Shown piece by piece: positions 53,691 to 61,787 of a DNA stretch of 64,000 bases. The DNA comes from Candidatus Dadabacteria bacterium (lineage in GTDB: Bacteria; Desulfobacterota_D; UBA1144; Nemesobacterales; Nemesobacteraceae): assembly GCA_951812735.1 (NCBI GenBank), contig OX638332.1, forward strand, positions 1,124,732 to 1,188,731, given 5' to 3'. Within the stretch, counting starts at the first letter, position 1. The number at the start of each line of letters is the position of its first letter. Under the pieces are notes generated by a model, which saw nothing but the letters and a program-made list of their open reading frames with translations, was not told the DNA's origin and searched no databases. The position numbers and the translations under genes are program-made.

Positions 53691-55039
53691 CAGTTTTTTA
53701 TCTCCGGGAACCGTATTTCCTCGCACGGCCGCACATCGAGAGTCCTCCCCCTGTATATGCCGTCGAAGGTAAACGCGTAGAACTCCCTGCGGGCGAGCCT
53801 CATGAAATTCTCTGGCGCAACCCTGTTCTCTTCTATCTCCCTTACGCTCAGTCCTCCCCCGAGACTCATTATGGGGGAGAATCTTTTTCTCATCCCCGCC
53901 ATGCGGGAGGCATAAGCTGCGGTGTTGGGGTCGTTAACGCGGAAAACTATCTTGGTGTTCGTGTTGTCGAGTATCTTGGCGGCGTAGGGGGGACCGAGCT
54001 CGGCCACGAGATCCTGCTTGCTCTGGGTGAGCATGTGAAGCCACACTCCTGCTCCGCCCGCCTTGTTGAAAAGGTCGTCTATTCCGAAGTAAAGGACGTT
54101 AGACGCCTCATCGGCGTATACTGCTAGGGGAGGGTCGATCTTTCGGTGGGAGCCGAGTGTCCTGCCTACGAAGCTTTGAACCATGGAGAGCAGCACCCGC
54201 GCCATTATGTGGGCCGTTTTCCTGGTGAGAAGCGAGCCTGTCTGCACCACCAGTATCACCCCTTCTCCGGCCTCAAGACGTTCTATGAATCTGTTTGCGG
54301 GATCCTTTCCGATGATTTCTCCAACCGACCCCGAACTAAGCGACGTTATCACGGTGCGGAGGCTCGAGGAAACCTTGGAGAAGTAGTCCTGGGGAGACGA
54401 GAGAATCTGGTCGAGGTTCATGAGGGTTTCCTCGGCTTCGGGGCCCTCTATCTCCGCTACCTGGGCGCGCAAGCCCTCAAGCTCCCTGTATCCTATGTTC
54501 TCCTTTATCCTTTGAAACGTGAACACGGGCCGCTCTCCAAGCGATTTCGATATGAGGATGAGGCTCTGCACCACAACGAGCGTCACCTCGTAGGCTATGT
54601 TGAAGTAGAACTCCTCGCGCACTCTAACGCCCGAGACTACGTGGTTAACCACCTCTTCCGGCATGAAGTAGTGGGACAGGGGATCTATCCTGACCGAGTA
54701 GCGGGGAAAAACGGGGGAGAAGAAAAGAAGGTCGTCCTCCCGCCCCGTTTCTCTGGCCACAGTCACTATCTTTGAGAAAATTCCGTTATCCCCCTTGGGG
54801 TCTACCCAGAGGATGCTGCGCCCCGCCCTTATGTCGTGCTCTATCATGGCTTCTGCGAGGCGGGTCTTTCCGCTTCGCGTGGCGCCCATGGTGAATATGT
54901 GCCCCTCGCGGTCCGTGTCGGGGACGATTATCGGCGCGGGCTTGGTTTCAGGGTCGCGGTCAAGCGCGACGCCCGCTCCTATAGCAGACCCCTCGGGCGG
55001 GGGAGTTTCGTGAAGCTTCTTTGCGCCGAATCCGATCAA
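53690..55039 (-). CDS. traD: TraD-type coupling ATPase, short form
   Basis: A 449-residue ATPase with Walker A GATRSGKT at residues 52-59, WVDPKGDNGIF, Walker B PLAVYADEASNVLYFGID, and MLTQSKQDLVAELG. The C-terminal part (NTKIVFRVNDPNTAAYASRMAG) is typical of SXT/gonococcal-type coupling proteins. It begins directly with the soluble ATPase; the N-terminal transmembrane pair seen in most coupling proteins is absent. No upstream start extends it meaningfully. It brings relaxase-bound DNA to the secretion channel. It is first in the operon and coupled to the HD-domain gene. Confidence 0.88.
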   Translation of the reverse strand: MIGFGAKKLHETPPPEGSAIGAGVALDRDPETKPAPIIVPDTDREGHIFTMGATRSGKTRLAEAMIEHDIRAGRSILWVDPKGDNGIFSKIVTVARETGREDDLLFFSPVFPRYSVRIDPLSHYFMPEEVVNHVVSGVRVREEFYFNIAYEVTLVVVQSLILISKSLGERPVFTFQRIKENIGYRELEGLRAQVAEIEGPEAEETLMNLDQILSSPQDYFSKVSSSLRTVITSLSSGSVGEIIGKDPANRFIERLEAGEGVILVVQTGSLLTRKTAHIMARVLLSMVQSFVGRTLGSHRKIDPPLAVYADEASNVLYFGIDDLFNKAGGAGVWLHMLTQSKQDLVAELGPPYAAKILDNTNTKIVFRVNDPNTAAYASRMAGMRKRFSPIMSLGGGLSVREIEENRVAPENFMRLARREFYAFTFDGIYRGRTLDVRPCEEIRFPEIKN

Positions 55040-55108
55040 GGGGTTTTTCTCCCGGGTTTTTTTCTGGCTTCGCTCATCTGTGCCTTTATTCTTTTTTGTC
55101 CATATTTA

Positions 55109-55136
55109 GACATTTGAAATACAATGTATTACATTT
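55109..55136. promoter_or_regulatory. Operator-like sequence upstream of traD
   Basis: GACATTT-N10-GTATTACATTT, including the palindrome AATACA-A-TGTATT. The same framework recurs at 56344-56371. It is 70 bases upstream of the traD start and is the best candidate control site for the transfer operon. The remainder of 55040-55475 holds no gene I can support. Confidence 0.45.
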
Positions 55137-55475
55137 AGCACCGAATGTCCATTACTTTTTTCAGAAAATTTCTAGGGACGGAGGATCCGGCTGGTCTGCT
55201 GGGTAAGAAAGAGTTGAGTTTCTCCTTATGGTGTTACGGGCTGTTGGGGATGAACCAAGAGGAAAAACATTCTGGTTTGAGAATGCCGATCAGGTATTTT
55301 CCCAAGCTAATTTACTAATTTTTTAGTTCAATCAGTCGCCTCTTCTTTTTAACGGTAAGGGCGTTGATTGGAAATAAGTGGAATTCGATTAAGCACTGGG
55401 ACGGATATCCAGTACGACTTCCCCGCTTTTTACAATTCTGCCGGACTGAGCGGGTCTCGTGGCGGGAAGAGCAAT

Positions 55476-56135
55476 ATGACACTCTACACTTACATTTTTC
55501 TTGATGAGGCGGGCAATCTCGACTTCAGCACCAACGGTACGCCTTACTTCGTACTGACGAGCGTCAGCATGCGCCGACCGTTTCCGATGTATCAGGAACT
55601 TGATGCCTACAGGCATGATTGTCTCGAGTACGGATTGGAAATGGAGTATTTCCACTGCTCAGAAGACAATATTCACGTCCGCAACAGTGTATTTGGTCTG
55701 ATCGCTAAAAATCTTCAAAACATGCGTATTGACTGTCTTGTGGTTGAGAAAAGAAAAACCGGACCGGCGCTTCAGGATGTGAAGCGCTTCTACCCGGAAA
55801 TGCTCGGATACCTGTTGAAATTCGTTGTTCCCCAGGTAGACGACACCAGTAACGATGTCATAGTAATCACTGATACGGTTCCGGTTAACAAGAAGAGGCA
55901 GGCGATTGAAAAAGGCGTCCAGCTCGCACTGGCGAAAATGCTGCCGCAGGGGAGAAAATATCACATTCTGCATCATTCATCTCGCTCGCACTATGGGTTA
56001 CAGGTTGCGGATTACTGCTGCTGGGCGGTGTTTCGGAAATGGCAGAGAAACGATATGGACTGCTATGATCTCATAAAGGAAGGAATTCAAAGCGAATTTG
56101 ATATTTTCCGAAATGGAACGAAGCACTACTACTAG
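55476..56135 (+). CDS. DUF3800 domain protein
   Basis: A 219-residue protein from ATG 55476 behind GGGAAGAG. The DUF3800 features are TYIFLDEAGNLDFS (the D-E-A/S-G acidic motif), FVLTSV, EYFHCSEDN, VITDTVPVNKKR and the late HSSRSHYGLQVADYCCWAVFRKW with the conserved Q-x-A-D. The fold is RNase H-like, and members are suspected nucleases often found with mobile or defence genes. The function is unknown. It is transcribed away from traD. Confidence 0.88.
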   Translation: MTLYTYIFLDEAGNLDFSTNGTPYFVLTSVSMRRPFPMYQELDAYRHDCLEYGLEMEYFHCSEDNIHVRNSVFGLIAKNLQNMRIDCLVVEKRKTGPALQDVKRFYPEMLGYLLKFVVPQVDDTSNDVIVITDTVPVNKKRQAIEKGVQLALAKMLPQGRKYHILHHSSRSHYGLQVADYCCWAVFRKWQRNDMDCYDLIKEGIQSEFDIFRNGTKHYY

Positions 56136-56343
56136 AGAGTAAATCTGAAAAAAACGACCTCCCCAACTACTCCGTTAACCGGAGAGAACCCCTTGGGTTC
56201 TTGTCATCAGGGAGGAACCTTTGATCTTCATTCTACACGTTTGAACTCAGAATTCAAGCTTGCGCGCAATTTTCGAACCGCTATTTTAACTGCCCAATTC
56301 ATAGGGAAGAACAAACCTTTGCTAGTCTAGTCATGGTCATTTG

Positions 56344-56371
56344 GACATTTTGAGTATTCAGTATTACATTT
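56344..56371. promoter_or_regulatory. Second copy of the GACATTT-N10-GTATTACATTT sequence
   Basis: Matches 55109-55136 at 21 of 28 positions in the same orientation. It lies 116 bases before the ribosome site of the membrane-protein gene at 56487. The gap 56136-56486 otherwise shows no gene. Confidence 0.4.
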
Positions 56372-56486
56372 TCTCTATGATGTCTATAATTTTTTTCAAG
56401 AGTTTCTTCTGTACAGCGGAGCCGACGTGCCTGGGGAACGGAAAAACCCTGGGGTTTCTTCCTCTTATATATAAAGGAGAGGATCT

Positions 56487-57155
56487 GTGAGTGACGGGAA
56501 AGGAGGTTTCGTTCCCATATCATCTTCACCCCACGCGTCTCCCCGGAACCTGATAGACGCGATATCGGAAATACAGCAGTACCATATAATAGAGCGCACC
56601 GGGCAGGACATACCTTCTGACTTCCTCACGATGAGGGGGATGCTCACTTTTTTCTTAGTGGGGTTTCGAAGCGGTTTCTGGGAGGGGGCGTTTCTGGGGC
56701 TTCTTCTTCCGCTTGCTTGGGGGGTGTGGGAGGAGGTGATCCCGGCTTTCGGCGGGACGGCCGATCTTTTCGGGAAGTGCCTGGTTTTTCTTTTCGGTTT
56801 CGGGATAAGTCTCATGATGACGGTCCTTCTCGGGGGGATACTTGCCAGGTACTATGGGGGCAACCTCACGAGAAAGGCCGTTAACTCGCTTGTCTGGGGA
56901 AGGACGCTTAGCTTGGTGGCGAAGGGGCTTTTGATATTTTTGGTGTTTAACCTGATTGTGTTTCTCTGCAGTCAGAAAAACGTGTTTCATCTCTCGCAAG
57001 CGGCCGGGGGTTTCATCGGGGATCCGGCTTCGCTTTACTACGGGATAATGGGGATGAAAGAGCCTCTTCGGAAAAGCGCCGCGACGCAGCTTGCCCTCTC
57101 GCCCGTACTCAGCCTGATCCCTTTTATCACCCTTCGCTTATTCGGGCGGGGGTGA
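56487..57155 (+). CDS. Integral membrane protein of unknown function
   Basis: A 222-residue protein starting at GTG 56487, 6 bases after AAAGGAGAGG. The soluble N-terminus contains SPRNLIDAISEIQQYHIIERTGQDIPSDFLTMRG, followed by four to five transmembrane helices (LGLLLPLAWGVWEE; CLVFLFGFGISLMMTVLLGG; GLLIFLVFNLIVFLC; SPVLSLIPFITLRLF). I do not recognise the family. The shared upstream sequence with traD hints that it belongs to the same element, but it reads in the opposite direction. Confidence 0.65.
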   Translation: MSDGKGGFVPISSSPHASPRNLIDAISEIQQYHIIERTGQDIPSDFLTMRGMLTFFLVGFRSGFWEGAFLGLLLPLAWGVWEEVIPAFGGTADLFGKCLVFLFGFGISLMMTVLLGGILARYYGGNLTRKAVNSLVWGRTLSLVAKGLLIFLVFNLIVFLCSQKNVFHLSQAAGGFIGDPASLYYGIMGMKEPLRKSAATQLALSPVLSLIPFITLRLFGRG

Positions 57156-57170
57156 TAGTAAACGGGGGTT

Positions 57171-57380
57171 TTGGCGGGGATTTGTGACGGCTGCGTGCCG
57201 GCCGGTGCAGTGGAGGATTCTTGCGCCGCTTGCGGTTCTGAGCAAAGACAAATTGGCAACGCTTCGAAAAACCCCTGCGGTTATTCGATATTTGGACTTT
57301 TCAGTCAAAAAATCTTGACATATCCGCCTTTGTACTTTATTGTTAAGAGCGTATTAAGGAAGTGGGAGGATTTCCGTTAA
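57171..57380 (+). CDS. Small zinc-ribbon-like protein, doubtful
   Basis: A 69-residue frame with a TTG start behind AACGGGGG, 16 bases after the membrane-protein gene. Residues 5-24 have two knuckles, CDGC and CAACG, about 12 apart, as in small zinc ribbons, followed by a hydrophobic stretch (YPPLYFIVKSVL). The short length and rare start make it uncertain. Confidence 0.3.
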   Translation: MAGICDGCVPAGAVEDSCAACGSEQRQIGNASKNPCGYSIFGLFSQKILTYPPLYFIVKSVLRKWEDFR

Positions 57381-57515
57381 GGAAAAAAACACTTGAATTA
57401 GGCTTGCGTTTATAGTAAGCTTGTAGAGAGTTTGATCGTATTCTGTGTCCGTTTTAGGGGGAGCAGGAATGATCGTTAATTTTGGAAACATAAATTTTAC
57501 AGGAGGTAAGGAGAG

Positions 57516-58991
57516 ATGATTCAAGCCAGATGGCTTATAATATTTTTTGCTGTTCTCGGTATGTCGATCCCGTCATTTGCCATAGACTGGTCGCTTGGTG
57601 GGTTTCCGAGTTACTTGAGAACGAGAACTCGTGTCATTGACAATGCTACTGTCAGCGGTGATAGGATTAATGTTACTGACACGACACTCAGGATTACCCC
57701 ACAGTTGGGCTTAAGCGACGCGGTTACCGTAAGGGCTCAGGTTGATGTTGCGAGCAACATGGTATGGGGTGGCTTTACCGATGGTTTCTTTGGAGACAAG
57801 GACAGCGTGGTTCTGTCTGATCTTAGGCCGGACGATCGTTTCAGAGGAGCTGTTCTGACAGGGAGTAAGACCTTTGACCAAGATTTTGGATTTTTCAATG
57901 TGCGCATGCTTCATGCGGACATTGTTCTTCCGAATAACCTTGGTTTTGTAAGGATAGGACGCCAGCCTTTTGACTGGGGTCTCGGCATTCTTGCAAACGG
58001 CGGACATGACCCGCATTCCGATCTTGGTTTCGTGGTTGACAGGTTGCTTTGGCTCAAGTCCTTCCCAGCGGGTGCAGGAACCTTCACTCTGGTTCTCGTG
58101 TCCGATGTATTTACTCAGGGGACCAGTCTGTTTGCCAGTGCAAGCGGTACAGGCTATGACATACTTGCTGCGGCAGGTATCTATAACCAGCAGATGGGAG
58201 ACGTGAATGTTACTGTTGGGGCTTATGGGTTTCCCTACCTACATCAGCAGAATGTATTAGAGAGTGTTTTTGGGACTGACACTCTTGATGTTGATCGCAC
58301 TTCTCTATACGCCGGTCTTCTCGTACTTAAGGCAGCGAACTGGAGTGCCACATATGAAGTCCAGATGTTTGGAGGAGGGGAGTTAGAAAATTTTGCGGAA
58401 TTTGAGTATGCCTTCGACATGGCGGGCCGCCTTGAGATCTATCCTTCAACGATGGCTCAGGTAAGCATGATAGGTCTTGAAGCCGGTTGGGCACAAGGGG
58501 ATGACGCTACTACTCCAGAGGTTGAAGGTAACGCCCTTCCGTTCAGCCCGGCCTATAACGTAGACAACCTTCTCTTCAAGCATGTCATTCCAACTATTTA
58601 TGACATAGAGGGAAGCGTAATAAACGCTATCTACGCCAAGGCGTATGCGAACATGAAGCTTAGCGATAACCTAGGGTTCACTCCTCAGGTTCTGTTTGCC
58701 TGGAACGATGAGACTAACGCAGTCTCAGCTTTCGATCACCCTGGCGTTGGTGGTAACGGTATTGCCAATGATGGAACTGTTGAAGTCGACTCATATCTCG
58801 GAACAGAGATTGAAGGAACGCTCTCTTGGACGCTTCATCCGGGCGTAAACCTTGACTTCATCGGAAGCTTGATACTCGCCGGAGACGGTCTTACCGGTCT
58901 GCTTGAGCAGCAAGGTGCCACCGATCCCGATGATACGATCTGGGCGTTTCAGTCAAGGCTGATGGTTTACATCGATCAGTTCGCGAAATAA
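57516..58991 (+). CDS. Outer-membrane beta-barrel protein (porin-like)
   Basis: A 491-residue protein with a 22-residue signal ending SIPSFA. The mature chain is rich in alternating amphipathic strands, beginning IDWSLGGFPSYLRTRTRVID, with SDAVTVRAQVDVASNMVWGG and GFVRIGRQPFDWGLGILANGGHD, a segment typical of alginate-export-like or DUF-type porins of delta-like bacteria. The C-terminal strand ends QSRLMVYIDQFAK. The pore substrate is unknown. A strong GGAGGTAAGGAGAG ribosome region and a terminator 34 bases after the stop show a well-expressed single-gene unit. Confidence 0.82.
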   Translation: MIQARWLIIFFAVLGMSIPSFAIDWSLGGFPSYLRTRTRVIDNATVSGDRINVTDTTLRITPQLGLSDAVTVRAQVDVASNMVWGGFTDGFFGDKDSVVLSDLRPDDRFRGAVLTGSKTFDQDFGFFNVRMLHADIVLPNNLGFVRIGRQPFDWGLGILANGGHDPHSDLGFVVDRLLWLKSFPAGAGTFTLVLVSDVFTQGTSLFASASGTGYDILAAAGIYNQQMGDVNVTVGAYGFPYLHQQNVLESVFGTDTLDVDRTSLYAGLLVLKAANWSATYEVQMFGGGELENFAEFEYAFDMAGRLEIYPSTMAQVSMIGLEAGWAQGDDATTPEVEGNALPFSPAYNVDNLLFKHVIPTIYDIEGSVINAIYAKAYANMKLSDNLGFTPQVLFAWNDETNAVSAFDHPGVGGNGIANDGTVEVDSYLGTEIEGTLSWTLHPGVNLDFIGSLILAGDGLTGLLEQQGATDPDDTIWAFQSRLMVYIDQFAK

Positions 58992-59024
58992 AAATAAATA
59001 ATCAAAGCTCACAAAGCTTGAATG

Positions 59025-59061
59025 AAGCGGGCTCCCTAACAAAGGTTGCCCGCTTTTTTTT
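59025..59061 (+). terminator. Intrinsic terminator after the barrel protein gene
   Basis: AAGCGGGC / GCCCGCTT stem with a 13-base loop and nine T residues. Bases 59062-59335 contain no gene I can support. Confidence 0.85.
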
Positions 59062-59335
59062 TGCCCTTTTTGAAACCGGGAGGAAATTTCTCCTAGCCTA
59101 CAATTAGAGTTTTTTCATCGTTGTTCCCAATAAACCCAAGAGAAAGAAAAAGCGAAGAGCACTTCAGCAGAAATAAGCACGCGCCCTATCAGGCTCGCTT
59201 TTCTCGTTGACCCGAATAATTCCGAACAGGCGGGGGAGGCAACTCGGTTGAGTTCGACTCTCTGGGGAGAAGTTTGTTTTCTGATCATCGAGCTTTGCAA
59301 AAGGATTCCGGTAGTCTGGAATGTTCCATCGCCTC

Positions 59336-59983
59336 TTAGTCGCCGCGCGCTGTTCGCGGCACCATTGCCCGCAAATAGCTGATTTCATCTTCTGACAGCG
59401 GTTCTTTGCGCAATCCTTGCGTGAGCCAGAGGCCGCTTTCTCGAATTTTGCTTTTTGGAGAGCATCTGCCCAGCCATTGCTCCGACGGTCAACAGCCGTC
59501 GCATAGTGACAAGGTGGATATAATCCTCGATTTGAGTTCGAACCGGGCATCCTTGTCTTCTACGGAGAATGGGACAAAGGAAAAGGTTCTCCGGATCCGG
59601 TCCGTCACGGCCTCCTCAATTACCCTCTGTCGTTTGAAGTCGATGAGCGGGCCATGTTTCTGTCTCGCTTCTCTTGAGGTGAGATCAAGGTTCCATTTCT
59701 CAAGAAAGGGATCATTGCTTTCGCGCAAAAGGGCCAGGCCGATATTCTTTCTCAATATGCTGCGGTCCTTGTTGGGACTGTCGTGTTTCCGGAGCCTTGA
59801 CCTGAGCCGCCGCTCCCCCGAGTGGATTCCGACCTGAACGATTCAGTCGGTTCCGTGGGCGGTTTCCCCTGCCTCAAAGAGCAGATAGATTCCGTTTTCG
59901 GGAATCCCTTCGGGTTCGAAAGGAAATTTATGCCTGTCAAACTTCCCCGCAAGATCATGTATGAATCGGCATGCGTCGCTCAT
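59336..59983 (-). pseudogene. GIY-YIG-like protein gene with two in-frame TGA codons
   Basis: One uninterrupted 216-codon frame runs from ATG 59983 (behind GGAG) to TAA 59336, broken only by TGA at codons 47 and 165. The readable protein has NGIYLLFEAGE, then IVQVGIHSGERRLRSRLRKH, the GIY-YIG-like start, followed by SILRKNIGLALL, FLEKWNLDLTSREAR and the late EQWLGRCSPKSKIRESGLWL. Both TGA codons sit where the family has another residue, and both could be CGA or GGA mutations. The ATG overlaps the stop of the upstream gene (ATGA). It is probably a recently dead gene. Confidence 0.75.
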
Positions 59984-60288
59984 AAGGCACGCTCCTCAAC
60001 ATCCCCGGGAAGTTTGTCGATACTCCCCCGCTTCAGAAAGTCTTCCAACAGTTTGCCGTGTGTCTGCGGTGTCAGCCTTGTGCTGCCGCCAATGACATGA
60101 TACTGGATCGCTTTTTTAATCAGTTTCTCTTTTAAAAGGGCTCCCACGGCGGCTTGAGCCGCTTTCAGATAGTACGTGCTGCTTCCGAAAAAGAGGTGAA
60201 TCTCCTGAATGCCGTTTGAAAGAGCATAGTTCCGAAGAAACCCTGGAAGGCGCTTCTTCCATGTTCTGTAAGCGGGCTTATCGCTCAT
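59980..60288 (-). CDS. Hypothetical protein coupled to the GIY-YIG-like gene
   Basis: A 102-residue basic protein from ATG 60288. The visible parts are RTWKKRLPGFLRNYALSNG, a strand EIHLFFGSSTYYLKAAQAAVGALLKE and a C-terminal helix KLLEDFLKRGSIDKLPGDVEE. I do not recognise the family; the pattern suggests a small alpha/beta or winged-helix protein. Its stop overlaps the start of the GIY-YIG-like pseudogene by 4 bases, so the two formed an operon. The start is uncertain because the frame is open for 38 codons upstream. Confidence 0.5.
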   Translation of the reverse strand: MSDKPAYRTWKKRLPGFLRNYALSNGIQEIHLFFGSSTYYLKAAQAAVGALLKEKLIKKAIQYHVIGGSTRLTPQTHGKLLEDFLKRGSIDKLPGDVEERAL

Positions 60289-60458
60289 CTGCAGGTTGTA
60301 TAGTCCTGAATGCGAACTGGAGGAAGCTTTGATCCGCCGTCTTGAGAGTTTTCTGCCGAGTCGATTTTTTAATATTTTGTCCCGCGACTGCAAGTTTTTC
60401 ATCCATCCAATTTAAAAGACAATGCTGCTCAACATAAACGGTATCATTTCTTAAACTC

Positions 60459-61064
60459 ATGTCGTGCATGTCTCCCTCGCCCTGGATGTTGAAGATCAGT
60501 GTTCTCTTGTCGCAACTCATCGAATTTCTGGACCTGTTGTCAGAAAATGGGATATACGCTTTCACGAACGGGATGATCCGAAATATTTTCCCGGGCGAAC
60601 CGGAAGAGAACCTGAAAAAGACGTTGTCAAGGGCCGTGTCGGGCCGCGTAATCGAAAGAGCCTGCCGGGGCGTGTATCTGTATGCGCGCGCAAACTCCGT
60701 CAATGTCTACAAGCTTGAATCCGTAGCGGCCGCGCTTCGCGGCGGAAAATACTCTTACGTAAGCCTTGAGACAGCTCTTTCGGAATACGGCATAATAAGC
60801 CAGATGACGCTTGGCCACCTGACGGTGATGACGACGGGAAGGAGCCAGAAATACGCCACGCCCCATGGAACCATAGAGTTCACCCATACTTCGCGGCCGG
60901 GATCCGAGATTGTCCGCAACACCTTCTGGCAGGACGGAAGGCCGCTTAGGGTGGCGAACCCCGAGACGGCTTTTGAAGACCTGAGACGCGTGGGGCGCAA
61001 CATTCACATGGTCGACATGGAAGCTTATCGCGAGGTGATCCGTGACCGCGATTCCATTGACTGA
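60459..61064 (+). CDS. AbiEi-like type IV antitoxin (second copy in window)
   Basis: A 201-residue protein. It has a winged helix (FLDLLSENGIYAFTNGMIRNIFPGE, then SRAVSGRVIERACRGVYLY) and a C-terminal domain with YVSLETALSEYGIISQMTLGHLTVMTTGRS and the GTIEFTHTSRPG strand shared by this antitoxin group. The late RVANPETAFEDLRRVGRN block precedes the end. It is unlike the 18525 protein in detail and belongs to a different AbiEi subgroup. No ribosome site is clear; an ATG nine codons in (60486) is equally plausible. Its end overlaps the start of a broken toxin. Confidence 0.8.
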   Translation: MSCMSPSPWMLKISVLLSQLIEFLDLLSENGIYAFTNGMIRNIFPGEPEENLKKTLSRAVSGRVIERACRGVYLYARANSVNVYKLESVAAALRGGKYSYVSLETALSEYGIISQMTLGHLTVMTTGRSQKYATPHGTIEFTHTSRPGSEIVRNTFWQDGRPLRVANPETAFEDLRRVGRNIHMVDMEAYREVIRDRDSID

Positions 61065-61273
61065 AAGGGTGAAAAGAATTATCGAAAACGGCGGCTAAAC
61101 CGGAATTCGTCGCTTCGCTGAGTGCGCATATCGCAGACACGTTAACAAGTGTTCATGGGGCCCTGTACTTTTAATAGTTCAACGGGCGTTCGGTTACGGA
61201 GCTGAGTCAGTCCGAAATTGTTCAGGCCGTAGATGACACCGTGAAAACAGCACCGCTGGAAAAGAAACCATAG
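61042..61273 (+). pseudogene. AbiEii-like toxin with internal deletion and frameshift
   Basis: A GTG at 61042 inside the antitoxin end opens TAIPLTERVKRIIENGG, then a stop. One base out of frame it continues KPEFVASLSAHIADTLTSVH, as in the N-terminus of nucleotidyltransferase toxins. After a stop the frame resumes NGRSVTELSQSEIVQAVDDT and ends LEKKP at 61273, resembling the toxin C-terminus. The nucleotidyltransferase core (about 200 residues) is missing. Bases 61274-61787 hold no gene I can support, although a 130-codon frame lies there without family features. Confidence 0.6.
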
Positions 61274-61787
61274 CCTTGCGGATTGTATGAGTCAGATAGC
61301 GTTGGATATAACCCATGTTTTGCAAATATAATATGGAATAGCAGGTTTGCAAAAAACAACAGGCTTCAAAGCGTTTGCGCTGAAACGGTTTTTGCAGGGG
61401 CTCCCACTACGTATTTCTTAAAAATGAACGACTATAGTGCGACAAACAGGATGAGAATTTCATGTCGTAGCGAAAGAGACAGTATCTTCGGTAATAGTAT
61501 CATTTCTACGCAATTTTGCGGATGGAAGCGGGAAATATGCCGGTTCAGTTCTTTTAAATGTCCGGGACGTTTAATCAGCATGTGGGATTATAACTATGAA
61601 AATTGGAAGTCTGCCGTCCAGTTTTCATGGTTGTTGAAAGATCGCGGAAGAAAAAAGACCGTTCTCTGCGCATAGATAAAACGATTTCATGTCAATGTTT
61701 CTCTCTGCTCTTGGTTGTTTTTCTCTTGAGAGAGTCTGACAATTCAGTTATTCTAAACCCATAAATAATGGAGTTTGAACACCTGAT

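Noticed and set aside
28841..55039. An active integrative conjugative element with defined ends
   Set aside because: No integrase, excisionase, att repeats or tRNA target were seen within the window; the element's limits and mobility cannot be claimed.
55215..55330. Short frame VLRAVGDEPRGKTFWFENADQ before the DUF3800 gene
   Set aside because: About 35 codons, no ribosome site and no recognised family; could be a remnant, but the support is too thin.
59235..59260. GAGTTCGACTCTC resembling a tRNA T-arm
   Set aside because: No acceptor stem, anticodon arm or CCA end can be placed around it.
59525..59545. AGTTCGAACC resembling a tRNA T-arm
   Set aside because: It lies within the coding frame of the GIY-YIG-like pseudogene (DARFELK) and no cloverleaf forms.
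59336..59983. TGA recoded as an amino acid in this organism
   Set aside because: Many intact coupled genes here end in TGA (traD, traV, vapB, hipB), so TGA is a functional stop.
61283..61675. Plus-strand frame of 130 codons in the gap before the second DUF4143 ATPase
   Set aside because: Composition is erratic, with no domain, signal, ribosome site or coupling; more likely decayed DNA.
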